NCBI RefSeq assembly: GCF_002005565.1
Contig: NZ_BDJC01000029.1
Location: 27,524 to 91,523 of the forward strand
Direction of reading: 5' to 3'
Length of the DNA stretch: 64,000 bases
From: Streptomyces sp. JHA26
Lineage (GTDB): Bacteria > Actinomycetota > Actinomycetes > Streptomycetales > Streptomycetaceae
Under the pieces are notes generated by a model. The model was not told where the DNA came from. It made no database searches and saw only the letters and a program-made list of their open reading frames with translations. This document shows, in pieces, positions 45,975 through 55,501 of this stretch. The translations under genes were made by a program, and so were the position numbers. How positions within the stretch are numbered: the stretch's first letter is position 1; each line of letters begins with the position of its first letter.

Positions 45975-46973
45975 TCAGCGGCTGCGCGGGTCGAGAGCGT
46001 CACGGAGACCGTCACCGAGCAGGTTGAACGCCAGGACGGTCACGAAGATGGCGAGACCGGGAACGATCATGAACTGGGGGTCGACCTGGTAGAAGGGGAC
46101 CGCCTGGTTGATCATGCCGCCCCACGAGGCCTGCGGGGGCTGGATGCCGACGCCGAGGAAGCTCAGGGACGCCTCGAAGAGGATGTTGGTCGGGATGAGC
46201 AGCGTCGAGTAGACGATGATCGGACCCACGAGGTTCGGCAGCAGCTCCCGGAAGAGGATGTACGGGCCCTTGGCCCCCATCCCGCGCGAGGCGTCGACGA
46301 ACTCCCGTTCCCGCAGGGCGAGCGTCTGGCCGCGGACGATGCGCCCCAGGTAGGGCCAGTTGAAGAAGCCGATGACGAAGACCAGCACCATGATGTGCAG
46401 CGGCAGGCCCTCCAGTCCGAAGGCGCCGCCCTGCAGGGTCGCCGAGATGGCGATCGCGAACAGCAGGAGGGGGAAGGCCAGGAAGGTGTCCATCAGCCGG
46501 CTGATGATCGTGTCGACGCGTCCGCCGTAGTAGCCGGCGACGACGCCGAGGATCGCGCCGATGGTGTTGGACAGGATCGTGGCGCCGAAGGCGACGACCA
46601 GCGAGACCCAGGAACCCTCGAGGATGCGGGTGGCGATGTCGCGGCCGAACTTGGGTTCCACACCCAGCGGGTGGTCCCAGCTCATGCCGCCGAAGTCACC
46701 CTTGGGCAGCGAGGTGTTGGGGTCGATCAGGTCCTGGTTGAGGGCGTTGGGGTCCAGGTCGAAGATCGCCTGGATGGGGCGGGAGAGGACGGCGAGGAGG
46801 ATCAGCAGGATCACGATGACCCCGCCGGCCATGGCCACCTTGTCCTTCTTGAAGCGGGACCAGGCGATCTGCCCCAGGGAACGACCCTCGATCTGCCCCT
46901 TGTCGGCACCGACGAGGACAGCCTCGGGCTGTGCCTCGGCTTGCGCCCCGGTGGTCTCGATCGGTGCGGTCAC
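45975..46973 (-). CDS. Peptide ABC transporter permease (DppC type)
   Basis: 332 aa. Cytoplasmic N-terminus of about 45 residues, six TM helices and the EAA loop EFVDASRGMGAKGPYILFRELLPNLVGPIIV; the HPLGVEPKFGRDIATRILEG segment is diagnostic of DppC/OppC proteins. First gene of the operon; GTG at 46973 with AGGGGTCAGG upstream. Uptake of short peptides matters for nutrition and, in Streptomyces, for developmental signalling (compare the BldK system). Confidence 0.95.
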   Translation of the reverse strand: MTAPIETTGAQAEAQPEAVLVGADKGQIEGRSLGQIAWSRFKKDKVAMAGGVIVILLILLAVLSRPIQAIFDLDPNALNQDLIDPNTSLPKGDFGGMSWDHPLGVEPKFGRDIATRILEGSWVSLVVAFGATILSNTIGAILGVVAGYYGGRVDTIISRLMDTFLAFPLLLFAIAISATLQGGAFGLEGLPLHIMVLVFVIGFFNWPYLGRIVRGQTLALREREFVDASRGMGAKGPYILFRELLPNLVGPIIVYSTLLIPTNILFEASLSFLGVGIQPPQASWGGMINQAVPFYQVDPQFMIVPGLAIFVTVLAFNLLGDGLRDALDPRSR

Positions 46974-47328
46974 AGTGACCTGACCCCTCTCGCCGGTGGT
47001 GACCGGCCTACACCCGCCGTGGATTACGGCTTTGTCGACTTGCTCTCGATCACAGGATCGAACGATCCGTACCTGTCTCGGGAGTCTTCAGCGTCGTCAC
47101 GATCACCCGCCAGGTCTGACCGGGAAAGTATGCGCAACCGTGATGCACTGCTAGGGATTCCGTTATCCGAACAGTGGGTAACAGCCTTCGAACGCAGGAC
47201 AGTTGGGACACAACGGTGAAATCGACGACCTTCGCGACCTTCCGCCGTCGTCTACGCGCGAAGAAATGTGTGCGTGACGTGAAGATCACGGAGCGTCGTC
47301 GGCGCGGGCCGCCCGGCCCGACGCGCCG
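46974..47328. other. Leader/promoter region of the peptide importer operon
   Basis: 355 nt without a convincing gene, and visibly less GC-rich than the surroundings, as expected of a promoter. A 79-codon minus-strand frame here (47050-47289) lacks a ribosome site and has no recognisable motif. Exact promoter not assigned. Confidence 0.55.
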
Positions 47329-48126
47329 TCAGAAGCTCCCGCGGACCGGCGGGTAGCCGTACCCGGTGGCGGACGCTTGGGCGGGGGCCGCGTGGGCCTC
47401 GCGGTCGTAGAAGGGGCGGGCGTTGGCGCGCAGCCACATGGCGACCGGGTCGTGCGCGTCGGTCATCGCCACCGTCGACACCGGCAGCCCCTCCGGCACC
47501 GCGCCGACGGACTGCTGCATCATCGCGCGCACCGCGTCCACGGCCGGCGGCGACGTGTCGTACACGTCCAGGCCGATGGCGAGGTAGGGCGCGCCCAGCG
47601 ACGGCTGCACCCAGGCGCGGCGCAGTGCGCGGACCGCCGGGGTGCGGTGGGCGTTCTGCGTGAGCAGGGCGTAGAACTGCGGGATCTCGATGGCCGGTTC
47701 CGACAGGCGCAGGGGTCCGGCGGGCTGGCGGTCCAGGCCGGAGGCGATGCGGCGCAGGTCGGGCCAGGGGATGCCGACGCCGCCGCCGGGGGCGTGCGGA
47801 TTGAGCCAGAGGCCGTAGTGGTCCGGGTAGAGGGCGCGGGCCACTTCCAGGCCGTCGACCACTTCGTACGACCGGTTCCAGCCGCTGGCGGAGAGCTCCT
47901 GGGCGGAGGTGACGCAGGGCGCGTAGCCGTGGCCACCGACCTCCATGTTCCCGTACTGGGCGTCCGGGGAGCCGGCCTGACCGTGCCACAGCAGCATCCA
48001 GACCTGGCCGGTGGCGGGGGTGGCGAGCGCGCGCAGCAGGGCCTCGTAGGCGTCGTAGCGCCCGGGCGTCACCTGGCGCAGCATGTGCTCGACCTGCCCG
48101 GTCGCGGCGGTACCGCTCGCGCTCAC
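47329..48126 (-). CDS. SseB-like protein A
   Basis: 265 aa. SseB-family pattern: N-terminal VWMLLWHGQ...GHGYAPCVTSAQELSASGWN, and a C-terminal SseB-like half with PYLAIGLDVYDTSP and the terminal PFYDREA. E. coli SseB overproduction causes enhanced serine sensitivity; biochemical role unknown. ATG at 48126. It neighbours a paralogue at 48322-49125 and the riboswitch-controlled serine/glycine genes. Confidence 0.8.
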   Translation of the reverse strand: MSASGTAATGQVEHMLRQVTPGRYDAYEALLRALATPATGQVWMLLWHGQAGSPDAQYGNMEVGGHGYAPCVTSAQELSASGWNRSYEVVDGLEVARALYPDHYGLWLNPHAPGGGVGIPWPDLRRIASGLDRQPAGPLRLSEPAIEIPQFYALLTQNAHRTPAVRALRRAWVQPSLGAPYLAIGLDVYDTSPPAVDAVRAMMQQSVGAVPEGLPVSTVAMTDAHDPVAMWLRANARPFYDREAHAAPAQASATGYGYPPVRGSF

Positions 48127-48223
48127 CTTTTACCGACCCTTCGAGAACCGTCCCCTGTTGACGGAACCAGCTTAGGGCTCCGCCGGACGCGGTGGCCCTG
48201 GAGCTCGCGGGGTTCTTGTCCGT

Positions 48224-48298
48224 GGGCGGGCGCGGGCCCGCCACGGCCGGCCGCGCCCGCGGTGCGGCGTCGCGGGCGTCACAGCCCCGCGCCCGCCC
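48224..48298 (-). terminator. Possible long-loop hairpin between the SseB-like genes
   Basis: 13-nt inverted repeat, 48224-48236 and 48286-48298, around a 49-nt GC-rich loop that can itself fold. Just downstream of the upstream SseB-like gene. In such GC-rich DNA this could be chance. Confidence 0.35.
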
Positions 48299-48321
48299 GG
48301 GCGTGCTCCTCCGCCGGGGGT

Positions 48322-49125
48322 CTACGCGTCCCGGTCGTAGAAGGGGCGCACATGTGTCCGCATCCAGTCGCAGACCGGGTCCTGGGCCGCTTCCAGGAGG
48401 ACCAGGTTGACCGGCCACCTGACCGGGACCGCGCCGAGGGCGCGGCCGAGGGCGTCCAGCGGGAGCGCGCGGGCGTCGCCCTCCCAGTGGGACAGTTCCA
48501 CGCCGACGAACATCACCGGGTCGGCGGTCTCGACGGCGGCCAGGCAGCGGCGGGCGGTGCGGACGACGCCGACGGCGGCGAACTCGGCGCGGGCCGCGGC
48601 CAGGAAGTCGACCGGGTCGTCCTGCCAGTCGGGTTCGAACAGGCGGACCCGTCCGCCGGACGCGGCCCCGTCCAGCGGGGTGCGTCCGGCCCGGCACAGC
48701 TCGGCCACGGCGGCCGGCGGCAGCGGGACGCCGACCACGCCGTCCGGGTTCACGGCGATGCCGACCTGCGGGGGCAGACCGCGGGCGAACTCGACGGCCG
48801 GGGCGATGGTGTACCCCATGTGGGGGCCGGCGACCCGGCGGAGCTGTTCCTCGGAGCTGAACACCGGCACGTGGGCCTGGCCGTCGATCTCCACCGTGGG
48901 CAGGTCGAGGGGGCCGGTGTCCGGGCCGCCGCCGTTGGGCAGCGGGACCCAGACGAAGCTGCGGCCGAGCACCTCCACGATCCGGCCGCCGGCGCCCGGC
49001 ACGCCGAGGGAGGCCGACAGCACCTCCTCCAGCTCGTTGCCGGGCCATCCGCCGTGCGGATGGGGATGCGCCTGCGCCGGGAACTCCGGTGAGAGGTCCG
49101 CCGGGAAGTCCGCTGGGAAGTCCAT
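48322..49125 (-). CDS. SseB-like protein B
   Basis: 267 aa. Reads GNELEEVLSASLGVPGAGGRIVEVLGRSFVWVPLPNGG and PVFSSEEQLRRVAG (SseB N-terminal domain), then a VNPDGVVGVPLPP segment and a C-terminal SseB-like half ending with PFYDRDA, as in paralogue A. ATG at 49125 with a GCAGA leader but no good ribosome site. Co-directional with paralogue A (about 195-nt gap). Confidence 0.82.
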   Translation of the reverse strand: MDFPADFPADLSPEFPAQAHPHPHGGWPGNELEEVLSASLGVPGAGGRIVEVLGRSFVWVPLPNGGGPDTGPLDLPTVEIDGQAHVPVFSSEEQLRRVAGPHMGYTIAPAVEFARGLPPQVGIAVNPDGVVGVPLPPAAVAELCRAGRTPLDGAASGGRVRLFEPDWQDDPVDFLAAARAEFAAVGVVRTARRCLAAVETADPVMFVGVELSHWEGDARALPLDALGRALGAVPVRWPVNLVLLEAAQDPVCDWMRTHVRPFYDRDA

Positions 49126-49206
49126 CTGCCTACCGCCTGCCTGGGTACCGCTGCTGTGGCTGAAAAGGCTAACCCGTTCGGCCCCATCGGCCCACGGACC
49201 GTCACC

Positions 49207-49872
49207 TCAGCCGGTGAAGGCGATCCGGTGCAGCGCGTCGGCCGCCGCCCGGTCCAGGACGACCGCCGAGGCGCAGCCGGCGGGCAGGTCGCCCTCGGTC
49301 ACGGAGGCCAGCAGCCGGGTGGTCGCCGCGCGGTGCCGCAGGAAGGCGTACCGCGAGACGCCCCGGCCGCGCTCGCGCTGCCCGGCCAGGGCCTCGTCGG
49401 CGCCGACGTCGAGGAGCAGCAGGTGCAGGGCGCCGCCGCGGCGACGGGCCTCGCGGGCCAGCCAGCCGCGCACCCAGGACTGCGTGCCGCAGTCGTGCAC
49501 GACGACGCCCCGGCCGGAGCGCAGGGCGCGGCGCAGCCCGGCGTAGTGGGCGAGGCGCACGAGGGGCCGGTAGAGGGCGTACGGGAGGAGGCGGGGCACG
49601 CGGCGGTCCCAGCGGTCGCGGGTGTCCTGGGAGTCGACGCGCGTGCCGCGCACGGTGCGCCGCATCAGGGTGGACTTGCCGCTGCCGGGCAGGCCGGTGA
49701 TCACCACGACGTCGCGGGGCCCGAAGAGCAGGGCGTGCGGGCTGCGGCCGTCGCGGTCGCGCAGGTCGCGGACGACGGGTGCGGGCAGTCCGGCACACGC
49801 CTCCCCGGCCGGGGCGGGCCGCTTCGGCAGCGCGATGCCCGAGGTCGTTGCGTAAGCCGTGGTCCTGTTCAC
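49207..49872 (-). CDS. P-loop ATP/GTP-binding protein (kinase-like)
   Basis: 221 aa. Walker A GLPGSGKST (about residues 58-66), then a TRVDSQDTRDRWDRR stretch, VVVHDCGT (candidate Walker B), and an Arg-rich lid. Similar to zeta-toxin/AAA_33 kinase proteins, which phosphorylate small substrates. The GTG at 49872 has GGAGGAC at 8 nt. It faces the riboswitch region divergently, about 435 nt from gcvT. Confidence 0.78.
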   Translation of the reverse strand: MNRTTAYATTSGIALPKRPAPAGEACAGLPAPVVRDLRDRDGRSPHALLFGPRDVVVITGLPGSGKSTLMRRTVRGTRVDSQDTRDRWDRRVPRLLPYALYRPLVRLAHYAGLRRALRSGRGVVVHDCGTQSWVRGWLAREARRRGGALHLLLLDVGADEALAGQRERGRGVSRYAFLRHRAATTRLLASVTEGDLPAGCASAVVLDRAAADALHRIAFTG

Positions 49873-50058
49873 CGTGATCGTCCTCCCCTGGGGCGGTTCA
49901 CGAGTTCCCGTTCCCCGTCGAGTGTAAAGAGAAGGTAATGCGGCGGTCTCGCGTTTTCGTGCGCTTACTGCCACAAGCCGGTTACAGATCACGGTCTGCC
50001 ACGAACAGGCCCGGCATGCAATGATGGCGGCGCCAACTGCATACCGGCCGTTTGAATC

Positions 50059-50265
50059 CGCGCGGGAGAGTCCCCGGCCGCGCCGGGGCGCCGAAGGAGC
50101 AAGTCCCTCCCTTGAATCTCTCAGGCACCGTTACCGCGCGGGCGAGGCACATCTGAAAAGCGGGCCGCCGCTCCACGGCCGCCCCACCCAAGGTGCAAGT
50201 CCTGACCGCCGCGCTCCGGTGGTCATGGCGAACCTCTCAGGTTCCGATGACAGATGGGGAGGACC
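50059..50265 (+). ncRNA. Tandem glycine riboswitch upstream of gcvT
   Basis: Two consecutive aptamer-like units. Unit 1 (about 50059-50150): cgggagagt, cgccgaaggagcaa and aatctctcaggca. Unit 2 (about 50155-50265): gcgaggcacatctga, cccaaggtgcaagt and gaacctctcaggttccgatgacaga. The GNNGAAGG/CNNAAGGTGCAA and CTCTCAGG pieces are the conserved glycine-binding cores. Glycine binding turns on glycine-degradation genes, fitting the gcvT-gcvH genes downstream. Confidence 0.93.
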
Positions 50266-50306
50266 GACCTCGCCCGTGCCGTCCTGTCCTGGGAGACGAC
50301 CGACCG

Positions 50307-51425
50307 ATGAGCAGTACCGAACTCCGCCGTACCGTGCTGGATGCCACGCACCGCGCGCTGGGCGCGACCATGACCGACTTCGCCGGCTGGGACATGCCCC
50401 TGCGCTACGGCTCCGAGCGCGACGAGCACGTCGCGGTGCGCACCCGGGCCGGGCTCTTCGACCTCTCCCACATGGGCGAGATCACCGTCACCGGCCCGCG
50501 CGCCGCCGACCTGCTGGACTTCGCGCTGGTCGGCAACATCGGCAGCGTGAAGCCGGGCCGCGCCCGCTACACCATGATCTGCCGCGAGGACGGCGGCATC
50601 CTGGACGACCTGATCGTCTACCGCCTGGGCGAGACCGAGTACATGGTCGTCGCCAACGCCTCCAACGCCCAGGTGGTGCTGGACGCGCTCACCGAGCGGG
50701 CCGCCGGGTTCGACGCCGAGGTCCGCGACGACCGCGACGCGTACGCGCTGCTGGCCGTGCAGGGCCCGGAGGCCCCGGGCATCCTCGCCTCGCTCACCGA
50801 CGCCGACCTGGACGGCCTGAAGTACTACGCCGGTCTGCCCGGCACGGTCGCCGGCGTCCCGGCGCTCATCGCGCGCACCGGGTACACCGGCGAGGACGGC
50901 TTCGAGCTGTTCGTGAGGCCGGAGCACGCCGTGGAGCTGTGGCAGGCGCTGACCGAGGCGGGCGCGGGCGCCGGGCTGGTCCCGTGCGGCCTGTCCTGCC
51001 GGGACACGCTCCGCCTGGAGGCGGGCATGCCGCTGTACGGGCACGAGCTGACGACGGAGCTGACGCCCTTCGACGCCGGGCTCGGCCGGGTGGTGAAGTT
51101 CGAGAAGGAGGGCGACTTCGTGGGCCGCGCGGCGCTCGAGCAGGCCGCTTCCCGGGCCGAGGCGAACCCGCCCCGCGTCCTGGTCGGCCTGGTCGCCGAG
51201 GGCCGCCGGGTCCCGCGCGCCGGGTACGCGGTCGTCGCCGGCGGCGAGGTGGTCGGCGAGGTCACCTCCGGCGCCCCCTCCCCCACGCTGGGCAAGCCGA
51301 TCGCCATGGCGTACGTCGACGCCGCCCACGCGGCCGCGGGCACCGCCGGGGTCGGCGTGGACATCCGGGGCACCCACGAGCCGTACGAGGTCGTGGCGCT
51401 GCCCTTCTACAAGCGCCAGAAGTAG
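50307..51425 (+). CDS. gcvT: Glycine cleavage system aminomethyltransferase (T protein)
   Basis: 372 aa. Transfers the C1 unit of the aminomethyl-H protein to tetrahydrofolate, releasing ammonia. Visible pieces: DFAGWDMPLRYGS, GLFDLSHMGEI, YTMICREDGGILDDLIVYR, TGYTGEDGFELF, GLSCRDTLRLEAGMPLYGHEL, and a C-terminal GEVTSGAPSPTLGKPIA. The ATG at 50307 has GGGAG about 11 nt upstream; the frame before it is riboswitch RNA. The P protein gene is not in the window. Confidence 0.97.
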   Translation: MSSTELRRTVLDATHRALGATMTDFAGWDMPLRYGSERDEHVAVRTRAGLFDLSHMGEITVTGPRAADLLDFALVGNIGSVKPGRARYTMICREDGGILDDLIVYRLGETEYMVVANASNAQVVLDALTERAAGFDAEVRDDRDAYALLAVQGPEAPGILASLTDADLDGLKYYAGLPGTVAGVPALIARTGYTGEDGFELFVRPEHAVELWQALTEAGAGAGLVPCGLSCRDTLRLEAGMPLYGHELTTELTPFDAGLGRVVKFEKEGDFVGRAALEQAASRAEANPPRVLVGLVAEGRRVPRAGYAVVAGGEVVGEVTSGAPSPTLGKPIAMAYVDAAHAAAGTAGVGVDIRGTHEPYEVVALPFYKRQK

Positions 51426-51538
51426 ACACTGGGCGTGCGGGGGCCCTTCGCCGCCCTCGTCCGTCCCGCGCTGCTCACCAGTGGTTCCAGCAGTCCCCCC
51501 GTCATCAGCACCGACCCGCGTACAGGAGAATTCAGGCC

Positions 51539-51916
51539 ATGAGCAACCCCCAGCAGCTGCGCTACAGCAAGGAGCACGAGTGGCTGTCGGGCGCCGAGGA
51601 CGGCGTCTCGACGGTCGGCATCACGGAGCACGCGGCCAACGCGCTCGGTGACGTCGTCTTCGTCCAGCTCCCCGAGGTCGGCGCCACCGTGTCCGCGGGC
51701 GAGACCTGCGGCGAACTGGAGTCGACCAAGTCGGTCTCCGACCTGTACTCCCCCGTCTCCGGCGAGGTCACCGAGGTCAACGAGGACGTCGTCAGCGACC
51801 CGTCGCTGGTGAACTCGGCTCCCTTCGAGGGCGGCTGGCTGTTCAAGGTGCGCGTCAGCGAGGAGCCGGGCGACCTGCTCTCCGCCGACGAGTACACCGA
51901 GTTCGCCGGCGCCTGA
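51539..51916 (+). CDS. gcvH: Glycine cleavage system H protein
   Basis: 125 aa lipoyl carrier. RYSKEHEWL, VGITEHAANALGDVVFVQLP, and the lipoylated Lys64 in ESTKSVSD. Shuttles the aminomethyl group between P, T and L proteins. ATG at 51539 with AGGAGAA upstream. glyA follows after 12 nt, so the two are coupled. Confidence 0.98.
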   Translation: MSNPQQLRYSKEHEWLSGAEDGVSTVGITEHAANALGDVVFVQLPEVGATVSAGETCGELESTKSVSDLYSPVSGEVTEVNEDVVSDPSLVNSAPFEGGWLFKVRVSEEPGDLLSADEYTEFAGA

Positions 51917-51928
51917 GGAGACACGCAC

Positions 51929-53191
51929 ATGTCGCTTCTGAACACCCCCCTGCACGAGCTCGACCCCGACGTCGCCGCCGCCGTCGACGCCGAGCTGCAC
52001 CGCCAGCAGTCCACCCTCGAGATGATCGCCTCCGAGAACTTCGCGCCCGTCGCGGTCATGGAGGCGCAGGGCTCGGTCCTCACCAACAAGTACGCCGAGG
52101 GCTACCCCGGCCGCCGCTACTACGGCGGCTGCGAGCACGTCGACGTGATCGAGCAGATCGCCATCGACCGCGTCAAGGCGCTCTTCGGCGCCGAGCACGC
52201 CAACGTGCAGCCGCACTCCGGCGCCCAGGCCAACGCGGCGGCGATGTTCGCGCTGCTCAAGCCGGGCGACACGATCATGGGTCTGAACCTCGCCCACGGC
52301 GGGCACCTGACCCACGGCATGAAGATCAACTTCTCCGGCAAGCTCTACAACGTCGTGGCCTACCACGTGGGCGACGACGGCCAGGTCGACATGGCCGAGG
52401 TGGAGCGCCTCGCCAAGGAGAACAAGCCGAAGCTGATCGTGGCCGGCTGGTCGGCCTACCCGCGTCAGCTGGACTTCGCCGCCTTCCGCCGGATCGCGGA
52501 CGAGGTCGGCGCGTACCTGATGGTCGACATGGCGCACTTCGCCGGTCTGGTCGCCGCGGGCCTGCACCCGAACCCGGTGCCGCACGCCCACGTGGTGACC
52601 ACCACCACCCACAAGACCCTGGGCGGTCCGCGCGGCGGTGTGATCCTCTCCACGGCCGAGCTGGCCAAGAAGATCAACTCCGCCGTCTTCCCCGGTCAGC
52701 AGGGTGGCCCGCTGGAGCACGTGGTGGCCGCCAAGGCCGTCGCCTTCAAGGTCGCGGCGAGCGAGGACTTCAAGGAGCGCCAGCGTCGTACGCTGGAAGG
52801 CGCCCGGATCCTGGCCGAGCGCCTGGTGAAGGACGACGCGAAGGCGGCGGGCGTCTCCGTCCTGACCGGCGGCACGGACGTCCACCTGGTCCTGGTCGAC
52901 CTGCGCGACTCGGAGCTGGACGGCCAGCAGGCCGAGGACCGCCTCCACGAGGTCGGCATCACGGTCAACCGCAACGCCGTCCCGAACGACCCGCGCCCGC
53001 CGATGGTGACCTCCGGTCTGCGCATCGGTACGCCGGCCCTGGCGACCCGCGGCTTCACGGCCGAGGACTTCGCCGAGGTCGCGGACGTGATCGCCGAGGC
53101 GCTGAAGCCGTCCTACGACGCGGAGGCCCTCAAGGCCCGGGTGAAGGCCCTGGCCGACAAGCACCCGCTGTACCCGGGTCTGGACAAGTAA
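51929..53191 (+). CDS. glyA: Serine hydroxymethyltransferase
   Basis: 420 aa PLP enzyme interconverting serine and glycine with tetrahydrofolate. STLEMIASENFAP, NKYAEGYPGRRYYGG, HGGHLTHG, PLP-Lys229 in TTTHKTLGGPRGG, and VNRNAVPNDPRPP. Placed between the glycine-cleavage genes and L-serine dehydratase: glycine-derived C1 units can go to serine and on to pyruvate. Confidence 0.98.
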   Translation: MSLLNTPLHELDPDVAAAVDAELHRQQSTLEMIASENFAPVAVMEAQGSVLTNKYAEGYPGRRYYGGCEHVDVIEQIAIDRVKALFGAEHANVQPHSGAQANAAAMFALLKPGDTIMGLNLAHGGHLTHGMKINFSGKLYNVVAYHVGDDGQVDMAEVERLAKENKPKLIVAGWSAYPRQLDFAAFRRIADEVGAYLMVDMAHFAGLVAAGLHPNPVPHAHVVTTTTHKTLGGPRGGVILSTAELAKKINSAVFPGQQGGPLEHVVAAKAVAFKVAASEDFKERQRRTLEGARILAERLVKDDAKAAGVSVLTGGTDVHLVLVDLRDSELDGQQAEDRLHEVGITVNRNAVPNDPRPPMVTSGLRIGTPALATRGFTAEDFAEVADVIAEALKPSYDAEALKARVKALADKHPLYPGLDK

Positions 53192-53208
53192 CCGGCAGTA
53201 CCGCACGA

Positions 53209-53243
53209 GGGCGCCGGGCCGGTCACGAGCGGGCCCGGCGCCC
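53209..53243 (+). terminator. Hairpin between glyA and sdaA
   Basis: 12-nt inverted repeat, 53209-53220 (gggcgccgggcc) and 53232-53243, 11-nt loop, about 40 nt before the sdaA start and 17 nt after the glyA stop. Possibly a partial terminator separating sdaA expression from the glycine genes. Confidence 0.68.
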
Positions 53244-53283
53244 CACCCCCCCTCTTGCACCACCCCCGTTCTGAGGAGTTCCC

Positions 53284-54651
<1,368 letters not shown>

Positions 54652-54681
54652 GGCCGCGGGCCCCGATCGGCGCCCTCACGT

Positions 54682-54703
54682 CCGTCGGCGCCGGCGCCGA
54701 CGG
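54682..54703 (+). terminator. Palindrome after sdaA
   Basis: Perfect 22-nt palindrome with 11-nt arms (ccgtcggcgcc/ggcgccgacgg), 30 nt after the sdaA stop, followed by another G/C inverted repeat to about 54718. A reasonable terminator candidate. Confidence 0.5.
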
Positions 54704-54853
54704 GGCCGTCCTGGCCCCGTGACCGGGCGGCGGCACGGGAAGCGGTGACGGAAGGTGCGCGAGACTCGGTGTGGCGGCTCCCGGACGGGGCAGCACGAAG
54801 GAGATCGCGCCGGCCACGGCGCGGGGAAGCACGGTACGGGCGGAGGTTCGTGC

Positions 54854-55249
54854 GTGGACTGGCTGTTCATCGTCAAGCCCGCGGAGGCCACTCCGGACGG
54901 CGGGTCATACGCCAAGAGTCACATGCTGGAACTCGCCGAGACCGAGCCCCGTCGGGAGTGGTGCCTGTCCAGGTGGCGGCGGATGGCCGCGGGCGACCGC
55001 CTGTGGATCTATTTCGCCGCCCCGGTGCGGGAGGTCGCCGCGGTGGCCGAGATCGAGGACGAGCCGTTCGAAGCGGTCGGGAACCCTCGTCAGCCGTGGC
55101 GCGTCCGGGCGACGCTCAGCCCGGTGGCGACTCGTCGGCTGAACCGCGACCCCGTCCCGCTGCACATGCTGACCAACAGGCACCCTCAAGGGGTCACCCG
55201 CGTGAAGGACGCCGACCTGGCGCTTCTGCTGCGGCACGCAGGCCTGTAG
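54854..55249 (+). CDS. EVE/PUA-like domain protein
   Basis: 131 aa. Starts VDWLFIVKP, then SRWRRMAAGDRLWIYFAAPVREVAAVAEI (WR + GDxxxxY core of EVE/ASCH/PUA-like folds), then a variable C-terminal half. GTG at 54854 has GGAGG at 7-8 nt, better than the in-frame ATG at 54755 that would add a low-complexity stretch. EVE domains bind modified bases in DNA or RNA; here the domain stands alone. No linked restriction gene is visible. Confidence 0.68.
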   Translation: MDWLFIVKPAEATPDGGSYAKSHMLELAETEPRREWCLSRWRRMAAGDRLWIYFAAPVREVAAVAEIEDEPFEAVGNPRQPWRVRATLSPVATRRLNRDPVPLHMLTNRHPQGVTRVKDADLALLLRHAGL

Positions 55250-55501
55250 CACCGCCTCGCTCCCCTTCGGCTCCCCCGGCTCGGCCGGTTCCCGCGGGAG
55301 CGCTCCCCCTCGAACCGGGCGGGACGGCCGATCCGAGCGCCGGTCTCCGGCTCATCCACCGGGCGGCGACTCCGCACCTTGTCAGGCCGCACGCTTCCCC
55401 GGAGGCTCCCCATCTCACATCGTGGCACGGTCTTTCCGTCAGGCAAGACGCCTGGGATCGTTGCAGGGCACACACATGTTCCACGCGCGAAAGACCGAGC
55501 C

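Noticed and set aside
47050..47289. 79-codon minus-strand frame upstream of the importer
   Set aside because: No ribosome site, no domain, lies in the less GC-rich promoter region.
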